From assembly GCF_007923445.1 (NCBI RefSeq), contig NZ_VOJI01000001.1, positions 1 through 64,000 of the forward strand: a DNA stretch of 64,000 nucleotides. Direction: 5' to 3'. The DNA is from Puniceibacterium confluentis. GTDB lineage: Bacteria > Pseudomonadota > Alphaproteobacteria > Rhodobacterales > Rhodobacteraceae. The notes under the pieces are model-generated. The model worked only from the letters and a program-made list of their open reading frames with translations. It did not search any database and had not been told where the DNA came from. Of this stretch, positions 36,115 to 44,698 are shown piece after piece. Every line of letters begins with the position of its first letter. The stretch's first letter is position 1. A program made the position numbers and the translations under genes.

Positions 36115-37179
36115 ATGCTGGACGCAAAATCCACCGCAGCCCGGCCCGGACACGCGCCGTCGGATCACCCGAATGTGACCACGCCAAAGATCGGCGTGCT
36201 GGTGGCGAACCTCGGCACACCCGACAACTACGACTACTGGTCGATGCGACGGTATCTCGGCGAATTCCTGTCGGACCGGCGGGTGATTGATTATTCGCCC
36301 TGGCTCTGGCAGCCGCTGTTGCAACTGGTGATCCTGAGCAAGCGTCCCTTCACGTCGGGTGAAGCCTACAAGTCGATCTGGAACCACGCGGCCGGAGAAA
36401 GCCCGCTGATGACCATCACCAAGGCGCAGACCGCCGCCCTGGCGGTCTCGATGCAGGACCGCTATGGCGATCAGGTGATCGTTGATTACTGCATGCGCTA
36501 CGGCAACCCCTCGACCCGATCAAAGGTCCGGGCAATGGTCGAGGCGGGATGCCGCAAGATCCTGTTCTTTCCGCTCTATCCGCAGTATGCCGGCGCGACT
36601 TCGGCCACGGCCAACGACGCCTTCTTTGCCGCTCTGGCGCAAGAGAAATGGCAACCAACGGTGCGGACGGTCGACCCGTATTTCCAGCACCCGCTTTATA
36701 TCGAAGCCCTGGCCCAGTCGATCGAGACGGCTTATGCCAAGCTTGAGCGGAAGCCGGATATCCTGTGCTGTTCCTATCACGGCGTGCCGGAACGCTATCT
36801 GCGCGAGGGTGACCCCTATCATTGCCAATGCCAGAAGACGACGCGCCTGCTGCGCGAACGGCTGGGCTGGGACGAATCGCAGATCAAGACGACGTTTCAG
36901 TCGAAATTCGGCCCCGAGGAATGGCTGAAGCCCTACACAGTCGAGGAAGTCGCACGGCTCGCCTCGGAGGACGGCAAGAAAAGCATTGCGATCTGTGCCC
37001 CGGCCTTTTCGGCTGACTGCATCGAGACGCTGGAAGAGATCAATGAAGAGATCCGGGAAAGCTTTGAACATGCCGGCGGCGAGCAGTTCACTTATATTCC
37101 CTGCCTGAACGACGATCCGGCGCATATCCGGGCGCTGTCCGCAGTGATCGAAGAGAACCTGGCGGGCTGGCTGGAGTGA
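36115..37179 (+). CDS. hemH: Ferrochelatase
   Basis: 354-residue enzyme inserting Fe2+ into protoporphyrin IX, the last step of heme synthesis. GVLVANLGTPDNYDYWSMRR is the conserved start, CCSYHGVPERYLREGDPYHC carries the catalytic histidine, FQSKFGPEEWLKPYT and SADCIETLEEINEE carry further active-site residues. I chose the ATG at 36115 with upstream AGGATCAG; a TTG at 36055 overlapping the previous stop is possible but leaves an unconserved extension. Cysteines near the C-terminus do not clearly form the Fe-S cluster motif. Confidence 0.94.
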   Translation: MLDAKSTAARPGHAPSDHPNVTTPKIGVLVANLGTPDNYDYWSMRRYLGEFLSDRRVIDYSPWLWQPLLQLVILSKRPFTSGEAYKSIWNHAAGESPLMTITKAQTAALAVSMQDRYGDQVIVDYCMRYGNPSTRSKVRAMVEAGCRKILFFPLYPQYAGATSATANDAFFAALAQEKWQPTVRTVDPYFQHPLYIEALAQSIETAYAKLERKPDILCCSYHGVPERYLREGDPYHCQCQKTTRLLRERLGWDESQIKTTFQSKFGPEEWLKPYTVEEVARLASEDGKKSIAICAPAFSADCIETLEEINEEIRESFEHAGGEQFTYIPCLNDDPAHIRALSAVIEENLAGWLE

Positions 37180-37198
37180 GAGCAGTGATCCCCCGCTC

Positions 37199-37218
37199 TG
37201 CGGCCTGACACGGCCGCA
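37199..37218 (+). terminator. Hairpin downstream of hemH
   Basis: TGCGGCC-TGACAC-GGCCGCA, a 7-base perfect stem 20 bases after the hemH stop, flanked by an outer CCCCCG/CGGGGG pairing. No T-run. Confidence 0.45.
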
Positions 37219-37309
37219 CAGATCACCCGGGGGCATTCCGGAAGGATATCCGGAGGCGGCCCCGAGTACGGCCCTGCCCCGGAGTGGTCGTCAGGCAAGG
37301 TTCACACAA

Positions 37310-37339
37310 CGAAAAAGGCGGCGCTTGCGCACCGCCTTT
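37310..37339 (-). terminator. Intrinsic terminator of the 65-residue protein gene
   Basis: On the minus strand AAAGGCGG-TGCGCAAGCG-CCGCCTTT followed by TTCG; the T-run of five overlaps the stem. It lies 27 bases after the small gene's stop codon, supporting that gene as a real transcription unit. Confidence 0.8.
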
Positions 37340-37365
37340 CCAGTTTTCCGCCGAAGCGGGAAAAC

Positions 37366-37563
37366 TTAGTTCTGGGATGCAACAGCTGCGGCCACCAGGG
37401 CGAGCAGCAGGAGCGGAACCAGGATGCCCGAGGAGGACGACGCTTGCTGGGTCTCTTCAACGACCACAACAGGCTCCATCATCACGTCATCTTTTGCATA
37501 CGAACCGGCCATTGCGGAAGTGGCAGCACCGGTCATTGCGGCGGCGAGAGCGAGTTTCTTCAT
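37366..37563 (-). CDS. Tiny exported membrane-anchored protein next to hemH
   Basis: 65 residues: a signal peptide (MKKLALAAAMTGAATSAMAGS), an acidic-hydrophobic linker (MMEPVVVVEETQQASSSS) and a C-terminal membrane helix (GILVPLLLLALVAAAVAS). The ATG at 37561-37563 follows GGAGGATACT, a strong ribosome site, and a terminator follows the stop, so it is expressed as a monocistronic unit. No enzyme motif is present. Function unknown; heme linkage is only by position and the genes converge. Confidence 0.75.
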   Translation of the reverse strand: MKKLALAAAMTGAATSAMAGSYAKDDVMMEPVVVVEETQQASSSSGILVPLLLLALVAAAVASQN

Positions 37564-37713
37564 AGTATCCTCCAGATATTCGCCTGCCGCACCCTGTAAG
37601 GAGTGATAAACGGCAGGCACCCAAGACTTACCTCGTGACTCGTTCTATGCAGTATAAACCGGGGAATGCAAACTCATCTTGAGGCCGATCTTGCCGTCGT
37701 CAGAGGAATGTCG

Positions 37714-38316
37714 TCAAATTAGCAACACCTGTGTTCCGACCTGCGCCAGCTGATAAAGTTCTTCAATATGCTGGTTGTAGAGACCGATGCAGCCGTTGGA
37801 TGATCGCCGCCCGATCTTGCGCGTGTCGTGGGTTCCGTGGATGCGGTAGTAGGTCCAGCTGAGGTGCATCGCGCGGGTACCAAGAGGGTTGTCCGGACCG
37901 GGAGGCACGTAGTCCGGCCACTCGGGATTGCGGATTTTCATGGACGGGGTCGGACGCCAGTCCGGTTCGGGATCCTTGAGCACGATGCTGGTGCGACCGC
38001 GGCGGGTCAAATCCTCGGTCAGGGGCACCGATGTCGGATACAACCTGTAGCCGCCCCCGTCCTCGGACCAGTAGTGCAGCGCCCGGCTGGTGGTATCGAC
38101 CAGAATCGCGCCCTTGTTCAGATTAGAGAAATAGGGTTGCCAGTCCAGCGAGCGGAAGCTGGAGATGTTGCGACGTACAGCGCTGGAAATATCGCGCTCG
38201 ATCTCGACGGTGCCCGCGCCGTTGACGTCCTGCGCCAGCGTAGGCGCGCCGATCATCGCGGCCGTCCCCGCCAGAAACGCCCGACGGTTGAAATTCGGTT
38301 TTGCCGATTTCGTCAT
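37714..38316 (-). CDS. L,D-transpeptidase (YkuD domain), Tat-exported
   Basis: 200-residue periplasmic protein. A twin-arginine signal (NRRAFLAGTAAMIGAP) ends near LAQ. The YkuD catalytic motif is HGTHDTRKIGRR-SSNGCIGL with the nucleophile cysteine near residue 177. Such enzymes cross-link peptidoglycan stems (3-3 links) or attach proteins to it. One of two YkuD proteins within 2 kb. Confidence 0.9.
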   Translation of the reverse strand: MTKSAKPNFNRRAFLAGTAAMIGAPTLAQDVNGAGTVEIERDISSAVRRNISSFRSLDWQPYFSNLNKGAILVDTTSRALHYWSEDGGGYRLYPTSVPLTEDLTRRGRTSIVLKDPEPDWRPTPSMKIRNPEWPDYVPPGPDNPLGTRAMHLSWTYYRIHGTHDTRKIGRRSSNGCIGLYNQHIEELYQLAQVGTQVLLI

Positions 38317-38482
38317 GTCATCGACTCCATAGTTGCAGAAAACATTCCGGGCATAATATGTCCGGAATGTCTCAGTCGCAAATCAAACCCCCGTCAGAAG
38401 GCGGGCTCACGCCGATGTGGGTTTGATAAGCAACGCCCGACACGGTAAGGCAGGTCGGGACAAAACTTCAGGTGGCTTGCTC

Positions 38483-39034
38483 ATGACGCGGATCTCATTC
38501 CTTTTCGTACCTCTTCTGCTGGCCCTCGCCGCCTGTGCGCCGGAACCTCTGCCCCCGACGATGGGGCCGGACGGCAAGCCGCTGCCAAAAGTGTACCGAA
38601 TCGCCAGCGGGGATGAGGCGCGGGTCGAGTTCCGCATGCTCGACGCGGTAAATTCGCTGCGCGCGGCCCGTGGCGCGCCCGCGCTGCAACTGAACGCCGC
38701 GCTGAACGCCGCAGCCGCCACCCATTCGCGCGACATGTCGGTGCAGAACCGGCCATGGCACTTCGGCTCGGACGGCTCGTCTCCGATCGACCGGGTGCAG
38801 CGGGTCGGTTACACCGGCATCATGCTGGGCGAGAATATATCCGAGACTTACGAGACAGAGCTTGAAACTCTGGCGGCCTGGATGGAAACCCCCGCAACCC
38901 GTGACGTCATCCTTGACGCCAACGGTCGCGATCTGGGGTTTTCCTGGTTCCAGGAATCCAACGGCAAGATCTGGTGGACGCTGATCGTCGGCGGTGCATC
39001 GCAGTCGTCGCAGGCCGTGGGCTTTCCGTCCTGA
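38483..39034 (+). CDS. CAP/SCP-domain lipoprotein
   Basis: 183-residue lipoprotein with lipobox LLALAAC (Cys near residue 15). The CAP domain shows LDAVNSLRAARGAPALQLNA, AAATHSRDMSVQNRPWHFGS and GENISETYETELETLAAWME, with the histidines and glutamates expected of the cavity. The function of bacterial CAP proteins is mostly unknown; envelope or nuclease roles have been proposed. Start at the ATG beginning the lipoprotein signal. It sits between two YkuD genes on the opposite strand. Confidence 0.85.
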   Translation: MTRISFLFVPLLLALAACAPEPLPPTMGPDGKPLPKVYRIASGDEARVEFRMLDAVNSLRAARGAPALQLNAALNAAAATHSRDMSVQNRPWHFGSDGSSPIDRVQRVGYTGIMLGENISETYETELETLAAWMETPATRDVILDANGRDLGFSWFQESNGKIWWTLIVGGASQSSQAVGFPS

Positions 39035-39094
39035 ACCACCGCCGCCCCCGCAGATCGCACGGGGCGCAGGGTTTTTCGCCGGACGGAAAATGGA

Positions 39095-39601
39095 TCAGGG
39101 ATTGATGTGGATCGGCGTCCCGTCGCGGACCATCGCATAGATGTCTTCGATCTCGCGGTCGGTGACGGCAATGCAGCCCCAGGTCCAGTCACGCACATTG
39201 TTGCGATATTGCTTCGGACGCCCGTGAATGAAGATGTCGCCGCCCGGGCTTTTGCCCAACTCATCGGCCAGGGCCCTGTCCAGTTCATTCGGATAGGAAA
39301 CGCCGATCGACAGGTGAAACCGCGAATTCGGATTGCGCCGGTCAATGATGTAGCTGCCTTCGGGTGTGCGCCCGTCGCCTTCGATCTGCTTGTGTCCGGC
39401 GGGGGCAAAGCCCAGCCCGATGTCATAGTCGCGCAGCACCTTGCCGTTGTGCAGCAGGTACATCTTGCGCGCACTTTTCTGTACCACGACCTGCGTGACC
39501 GCCGGACCGTTGTAGGTTCTGAACTTGCTCGGCGCGCCGCACCCTGCCAGCAACAGCGCCAACATTGCAAGAATCGCGAATCTGGATAATTTCATCTGCA
39601 C
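39095..39601 (-). CDS. L,D-transpeptidase-like lipoprotein (YkuD domain)
   Basis: 168-residue lipoprotein: signal ending LALLLAGC, then a YkuD domain with GDGRTPEGSYIIDRRNPNS and the catalytic HGRPKQYRN / WTWGCIAVTD region. This short form resembles the murein endopeptidase-like DpaA/YafK group as well as true transpeptidases, so it may cut rather than make cross-links. Start is the first of two nearby ATGs. Confidence 0.87.
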   Translation of the reverse strand: MQMKLSRFAILAMLALLLAGCGAPSKFRTYNGPAVTQVVVQKSARKMYLLHNGKVLRDYDIGLGFAPAGHKQIEGDGRTPEGSYIIDRRNPNSRFHLSIGVSYPNELDRALADELGKSPGGDIFIHGRPKQYRNNVRDWTWGCIAVTDREIEDIYAMVRDGTPIHINP

Positions 39602-39685
39602 TGCCCGCTCGTTTTTTTTCGCTTTATAACCCGAAAAGCAACGTCACGACAGATGATAGATTGGTGTTCACGCGTCGTTTACCGG

Positions 39686-40903
39686 TCACCCAAGACTAAG
39701 GCTGGCAACGATCTCGGCATGGGTTGACCAGCGGAACTGGTCCACCACCTGCACCCAGTCCAGCCTGTAACCTGCCGCCACCAGGGTTGCGCAGTCGCGT
39801 GCGAAGCTGACCGGGTTGCAGGAAACATGCGCGACGCGCGGGACACGGGCCAGCGCGATCTGCTCGACCTGGGCCTGGGCACCGGCGCGCGGGGGATCGA
39901 TCACCACGGCACCAAAGCGCGCAAGCTCTTCCGGCAGCATCGGATTCCGAAACAGATCGCGACGCTCGATGCTCAGAGGCTTGAGCCCCTGGGCATTGCG
40001 CTTGCCCTCATCCAGTGCCTGCAGCATTGCCGCCTCACCTTCGACTGCGTGCACGGTTGCGGTTTCGGCCAGCCGCAGGGCAAAGGTGCCGCATCCGGCA
40101 AACAGGTCCGCCACGCGGCTTGCGCCCCGGGTGATCTCCTGCACCGCGGACCAGAGCGCGGCTTCGCCTTCCGGCGTGGCCTGAAGAAAGGCGCCGGGGG
40201 GCGTCACGACCCGGGCTTTGCCGATGCGCAGAAATGGCGGGCGCGACAACAGGGCAGCTTCTCCGTCCCAGCTGATTCGCGGCAGGTCGTGCTGGCGGGA
40301 CAGGTCGCCAAGATCGGCCTGAAGCTGGGCATCCAGCGGCTTCCCACCCCTGACCGCGACGTCCAGCCCGTTATCTGTCCGGGTCAGCATCACCGAAAGT
40401 TCGCCTTTGCGGCTTGCCGCCAGGGTGGCGAGCTGTTCGACCATCGGCAGGGCGGCGGCTATGTCGGGATGCACCAGCTGGCAGTGCGGCACCGCAACCA
40501 CCACATCCGACCCCTTCATGTGAAACCCTGCCAGCGCGCCCTTCTTGGTACGCTTCGCGGAAAAGCTGGCGCGGCGGCGGCTGCGTGGCGCCGAGGTCTG
40601 GATGAGGCGCATCTCGGCGACGATCCCATGTGCCTGCAACGCCTGACGCACCACACCCACTTTCCAGTCGGCGACAAACGGTTCGCTTGCATGCTGAAGC
40701 TGGCAACCGCCGCAGGATTTCGCGTGACTGCAAGGCGCCTTGACCCGGTCTGGCGAGGGTGTGACGATCTTTGGCGCCGCCATGACGCCGCCGCTGATCT
40801 CGCCCGTCACCTCTTCGCCCGGCAGGGTGCCGGGCACATAGACGGGACCGGGCGCGATTCCGTCGCCCTGATGCCCCAGCCGCTCGATGTGCAATGTGTT
40901 CAT
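39686..40903 (-). CDS. 23S rRNA (uracil-5-)-methyltransferase, RlmD/TrmA family
   Basis: 405-residue RNA m5U methyltransferase using SAM. A short TRAM-like N-terminus (HIERLGHQGDGIAPGPVYVPG) is followed by the 4Fe-4S cysteines CSHAKSCGGC plus a later cysteine (HCQLV). The SAM loop is VADLFAGCGTFALRLAETA, and VIDPPRAGA and VSCNPVSFARD hold the catalytic cysteine. RlmD and RlmC cannot be separated by eye. The chosen ATG gives the TRAM start; the longer frame reads back toward the ABC gene 106 bases upstream. Confidence 0.88.
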   Translation of the reverse strand: MNTLHIERLGHQGDGIAPGPVYVPGTLPGEEVTGEISGGVMAAPKIVTPSPDRVKAPCSHAKSCGGCQLQHASEPFVADWKVGVVRQALQAHGIVAEMRLIQTSAPRSRRRASFSAKRTKKGALAGFHMKGSDVVVAVPHCQLVHPDIAAALPMVEQLATLAASRKGELSVMLTRTDNGLDVAVRGGKPLDAQLQADLGDLSRQHDLPRISWDGEAALLSRPPFLRIGKARVVTPPGAFLQATPEGEAALWSAVQEITRGASRVADLFAGCGTFALRLAETATVHAVEGEAAMLQALDEGKRNAQGLKPLSIERRDLFRNPMLPEELARFGAVVIDPPRAGAQAQVEQIALARVPRVAHVSCNPVSFARDCATLVAAGYRLDWVQVVDQFRWSTHAEIVASLSLG

Positions 40904-41009
40904 GGACCGCCTCTTGCCCGGTTTCCGGCCCAGCGTCGAGGGGCCTGCCGCGTCGCCCGCATCACCAGCGGCTTTTGTGTCACCGTCGTTCGCAACAGGC
41001 TGGCCAGCC

Positions 41010-42857
41010 TCACTCTGCCGCCGCCTGTGCCCCCAGGAACCCGCCGGACTGCCGGTCCCAGAACCGCGCATACAGGCCCTTGCGCGCCAAAAGATCGGCA
41101 TGGCTGCCGGCTTCGACGATCCGGCCCTGATCCAGCACGATGATGCGATCCATCTGGGCGATGGTGGACAGCCGGTGCGCAATGGCGATCACCGTCTTGC
41201 CCTGCATCACCTGCGCCAGCGCCGCCTGAATCTCGGCCTCGACTTCACTGTCCAGCGCGCTTGTCGCCTCGTCCAGCACCAGCACCGGCGCATCCTTGAG
41301 GATGGCGCGGGCCAGGGCGATCCGCTGCCGTTGCCCACCCGAAAGCTTCACCCCGCGCTCTCCGAGGCGCGCATCATAGCCCGAGCGCCCCTTGTGGTCC
41401 TGCAGGGTCAGGATGAAATCATGCGCCGAGGCGCGGCGGGCCGCGTCGAATACCTCGGCGTCGGTGGCGTCGGGGCGGCCATAGCGGATGTTGTCCAGCG
41501 CCGAACGGTTGAACATCGAGGTTTCCTGCCGGACGACGGAAATGCTTTGGCGCAACGCTTCCTGGGTGAGGTCGCGGATATCGGTGCCGTCGACCAGTAT
41601 TCGACCCTGTTCCACCTCGTAAAGCCGCAGCAGCAGCGATACGACAGTGGATTTCCCGGCCCCGGACGCGCCCACAAGGCCGATCTTTTCGCCGGCGCGG
41701 ATGTCCAGCGACAGGTCATGCAGCGCTGTCACCTTGCCGCCATAGGCGAATTGGATGTGCTCGAACCGGAGGGCGCCCTGGCCCGCGGCGGCCGTGGCGG
41801 CATCGGGCCTGTCAGTGATTTCGTGCGCCGGCGCCAGCGTGTCGATCCCATCCTGGATTTCCCCCAGATTGGTATAGATCGAGATGGCGACGCGCCCGAT
41901 GCGGTTGGTAAGCTGGCTGAGACGCGTCGCGACCATCGCCGTCATGGTGATGTCGCCGGGCGTGGCGGTGCCCGCGGTCCAGAGGTAGAGCGCGCCGAGA
42001 ATGCTGAACAACGGCAGCATGCCGCCAAGCGTCATCAGCACCATGCGAAACGTCGAGGACAGCACACCGAACTCCAGCGCCCTGCGACGAAAGGTTTCGA
42101 GCTCCCGCAGGGTGGCGCGATCTTCGAACGTGTTGTGCGCGAACAGCTTGACCGCCGCGACGTTGGACAGGGTATCCACGATCTGACCGGTGACCTGTGT
42201 CCGCGCCCCGGCCCGCGCAGCCGAGCGCAGTTTGACCCGCGGAATGAAATGGCGCAGCGCGAAAAAGTAGAGGGCGCCCCAGATGACAAAGATCAGCAGC
42301 AGCCGCGAATCGATGCTGGCCATAAGCAGCAGGGAGCCCCCGAAAACCGCCAGCGAGTAGACTCCGACGTCCGCCACCTCGGTCACGACATCGGTCAGCG
42401 CACGTGACGTTTGCAAAGCCTTCTGGCTGATGCGCCCGGCAAAGTCATTTTCGAAATAGCGCATCGAATGACCCAGCGTGTGCCGGTTCAGCCGGCTCAG
42501 CACCAGCGGGAACAGATGCGGCCCCAACAGGATGCTGGTGACACCGGCATCGGCCGCGAACAGGATCGGCCGCACGATCAGAAAGAACACCACCCCGAAC
42601 AGGATCACCGGCCAGAACGGTTCCCAGAATCCGGCGTGGTTGCCCGCCGCCGTGCCATCAATGATCCAGCCGGTGAACGACGCGGCCACAAGTTCGGACA
42701 ACCCCGCCGTGAAGGTGACGGCAAGTGTCAGGCCGATGGCCTTTTGCGCCCCGTTCAGTGCCCATCTGACAAAGGGCCAGAGCGCCTGTGGCGGCGCTCC
42801 GTCTGCGGGCGCAAACGGGTCGATCAAGCTCAGAAACCAGCGGTACGCTGCGGTCAT
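41010..42857 (-). CDS. ABC exporter, fused membrane and ATPase domains (third of three in tandem)
   Basis: 615-residue half-transporter: six membrane segments in the first 330 residues, then an ATPase with Walker A GASGAGKST, signature LSGGQRQRIALARAI, Walker B VLVLDEATSALD and switch IAHRLST. All motifs are canonical, so it is not a degenerate half-site subunit. ATG overlaps the stop of the preceding gene (ATGA). Related to MsbA/multidrug exporters; the substrate is unknown. Confidence 0.92.
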   Translation of the reverse strand: MTAAYRWFLSLIDPFAPADGAPPQALWPFVRWALNGAQKAIGLTLAVTFTAGLSELVAASFTGWIIDGTAAGNHAGFWEPFWPVILFGVVFFLIVRPILFAADAGVTSILLGPHLFPLVLSRLNRHTLGHSMRYFENDFAGRISQKALQTSRALTDVVTEVADVGVYSLAVFGGSLLLMASIDSRLLLIFVIWGALYFFALRHFIPRVKLRSAARAGARTQVTGQIVDTLSNVAAVKLFAHNTFEDRATLRELETFRRRALEFGVLSSTFRMVLMTLGGMLPLFSILGALYLWTAGTATPGDITMTAMVATRLSQLTNRIGRVAISIYTNLGEIQDGIDTLAPAHEITDRPDAATAAAGQGALRFEHIQFAYGGKVTALHDLSLDIRAGEKIGLVGASGAGKSTVVSLLLRLYEVEQGRILVDGTDIRDLTQEALRQSISVVRQETSMFNRSALDNIRYGRPDATDAEVFDAARRASAHDFILTLQDHKGRSGYDARLGERGVKLSGGQRQRIALARAILKDAPVLVLDEATSALDSEVEAEIQAALAQVMQGKTVIAIAHRLSTIAQMDRIIVLDQGRIVEAGSHADLLARKGLYARFWDRQSGGFLGAQAAAE

Positions 42858-44698
42858 TCCGCCATCTCCATGGTGTTGATGTCCAGGCCGATGAATCCAC
42901 CGGACTGACGGTTCCAATACCGCGCATACAACCCGCCCCGGGCAAGCAGGTCTTCGTGACTGCCGATTTCGGCCAGCCGACCCTGATCCAGAACCACGAT
43001 CCGGTCCATGCTCGACAGGGTGGACAGCCGGTGCGCGATGGCGAGAACGGTCTTGCCCCGCATCACCCGGTCGAGTGCGGTCTGGATTGATGCCTCGACT
43101 TCGGAATCCAGCGCCGACGTGGCCTCGTCCATGATCAGGATCGGCGCATCCTTGAGAATGGCTCGGGCCAGGGCGATGCGCTGCCGCTGACCGCCGGACA
43201 GCTTGACCCCGCGCTCACCCAGATGGGCAGCATATCCGGTGCGACCCTTGTGGTCCCGTAATCCGAGGATGAATTCATGCGCTTCTGCCTGTTCGGCGGC
43301 GCGCTCAACCTCGGCCTGTGTCGCTTCGGGCCGGCCATAGCGGATGTTGTCCAGCGCCGAGCGGTTGAACATTGCGGTCTCCTGGGTGACCATTCCGATA
43401 TTGCGGCGCAGACTTTCCTGAGTCACGTCGCGGATATCGGTGCCATCGATCTGGATCCGGCCCTGCTCCGCATCATAGAGCCGCAACAGCAACGCAACCA
43501 GCGTGGACTTGCCCGCGCCGGACGCGCCGACGATGCCCAGCTTTTCGCCCGCCGCGATCTGCAACGACAGATGCTCGACCCCGCCGGTCCTGCGCCCGTA
43601 GGCAAAGCCGAGATCCTCGATTGTGATTGCCCCCTGCCCCACGGCCAGATCACCGGCCCCGGCACGGTCGATCAGGGTGTGCGCGGGCGTCAGCGTGCGC
43701 ATGCCGTCTTCGACCTCGCCGACATTGGCGTAGAGCCCCATGAGCGTGAAACTGACCCAACCGGTCATCTGCGCCAGACGCAGCGCCACCGCACCGGTTG
43801 CAGCGATGTCCCCGGCGGTGACCAGGCCGAGCGACCAGTACCACAGCGCTCCGCCCACCAGCAGCACCGGCAAGACACCGGCGACGGCCATCAGCCAGAA
43901 ACGAAACGTCACCGACAGCCGCCCGAAGTCGAGCGAGCTGTCCCGGAACCTGTCCATTGCGCCCAGCGCCGCACGGTCTTCGTGATCGGCATGGGCAAAC
44001 AGCTTCACCGTCTTGATGTTGGTCACGGTGTCCACAACCTGCCCGGTCACCATCGCCCGAGCGCTGGCGCGGTTCTTGGACAGCGAACGGATGCGCGGCA
44101 TGAAATAGCGGATCATCAGCAAATACCCGACAATCCAGACGATCAGCCCCAGCGCGATGCGGACATCGACCGTGCCCAGCATCAGCACCGCCCCGACCAC
44201 CGACGCGAGCGCAAACAAAACCGTCTGGACGATTTCGACCACCGAATCCGTCAGCGCCCGCGCGGTCTGCATCTCTTTCTGGGCGATACGCCCGGCAAAA
44301 TCGTCGTCGAAAAAGGTGACGGACTGGCCGAGGGTGTAGCGGTGCAGCCGCGACAGCACGAGGTTGAAGACATTCGGTGCCACAACGATGGATTGCAGGT
44401 AAGCGTTGGCGCCAAAGATCACCGGCCGCAGCACCAGAAAGAACAGCAGCGAAAACAGCAGGATCCCGGATTGATCGGAAAACACCGCGTCCGCGGCCGA
44501 GCCCAGCGCGGCGTCGACGACCCGTCCCAAGATCAGCGCGGCCATCACTTCGACAATGCCCGAAACGATGGACACGACGGAGGACAGCAACAAGGCCGGC
44601 TCGCTGCCGGCAAGGCTCCAGCGAAAGAACGGCCAGAGGCGGCGCGGCGGCGGGCCCGGCGCCAGGGCAAAGGGGTCGATCCAACGGGCAGGTTTCAC
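42854..44698 (-). CDS. ABC exporter, fused membrane and ATPase domains (second of three in tandem)
   Basis: 614-residue half-transporter closely similar to its neighbours, starting MKPARWIDPFALAPG. ATPase motifs are Walker A GASGAGKST, signature LSGGQRQRIALARAI, Walker B ILIMDEATSALD and IAHRLSTLSS. It overlaps the upstream gene by 4 bases and the downstream gene by 4 bases, so the three are translated in a coupled way. Confidence 0.92.
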   Translation of the reverse strand: MKPARWIDPFALAPGPPPRRLWPFFRWSLAGSEPALLLSSVVSIVSGIVEVMAALILGRVVDAALGSAADAVFSDQSGILLFSLLFFLVLRPVIFGANAYLQSIVVAPNVFNLVLSRLHRYTLGQSVTFFDDDFAGRIAQKEMQTARALTDSVVEIVQTVLFALASVVGAVLMLGTVDVRIALGLIVWIVGYLLMIRYFMPRIRSLSKNRASARAMVTGQVVDTVTNIKTVKLFAHADHEDRAALGAMDRFRDSSLDFGRLSVTFRFWLMAVAGVLPVLLVGGALWYWSLGLVTAGDIAATGAVALRLAQMTGWVSFTLMGLYANVGEVEDGMRTLTPAHTLIDRAGAGDLAVGQGAITIEDLGFAYGRRTGGVEHLSLQIAAGEKLGIVGASGAGKSTLVALLLRLYDAEQGRIQIDGTDIRDVTQESLRRNIGMVTQETAMFNRSALDNIRYGRPEATQAEVERAAEQAEAHEFILGLRDHKGRTGYAAHLGERGVKLSGGQRQRIALARAILKDAPILIMDEATSALDSEVEASIQTALDRVMRGKTVLAIAHRLSTLSSMDRIVVLDQGRLAEIGSHEDLLARGGLYARYWNRQSGGFIGLDINTMEMAE

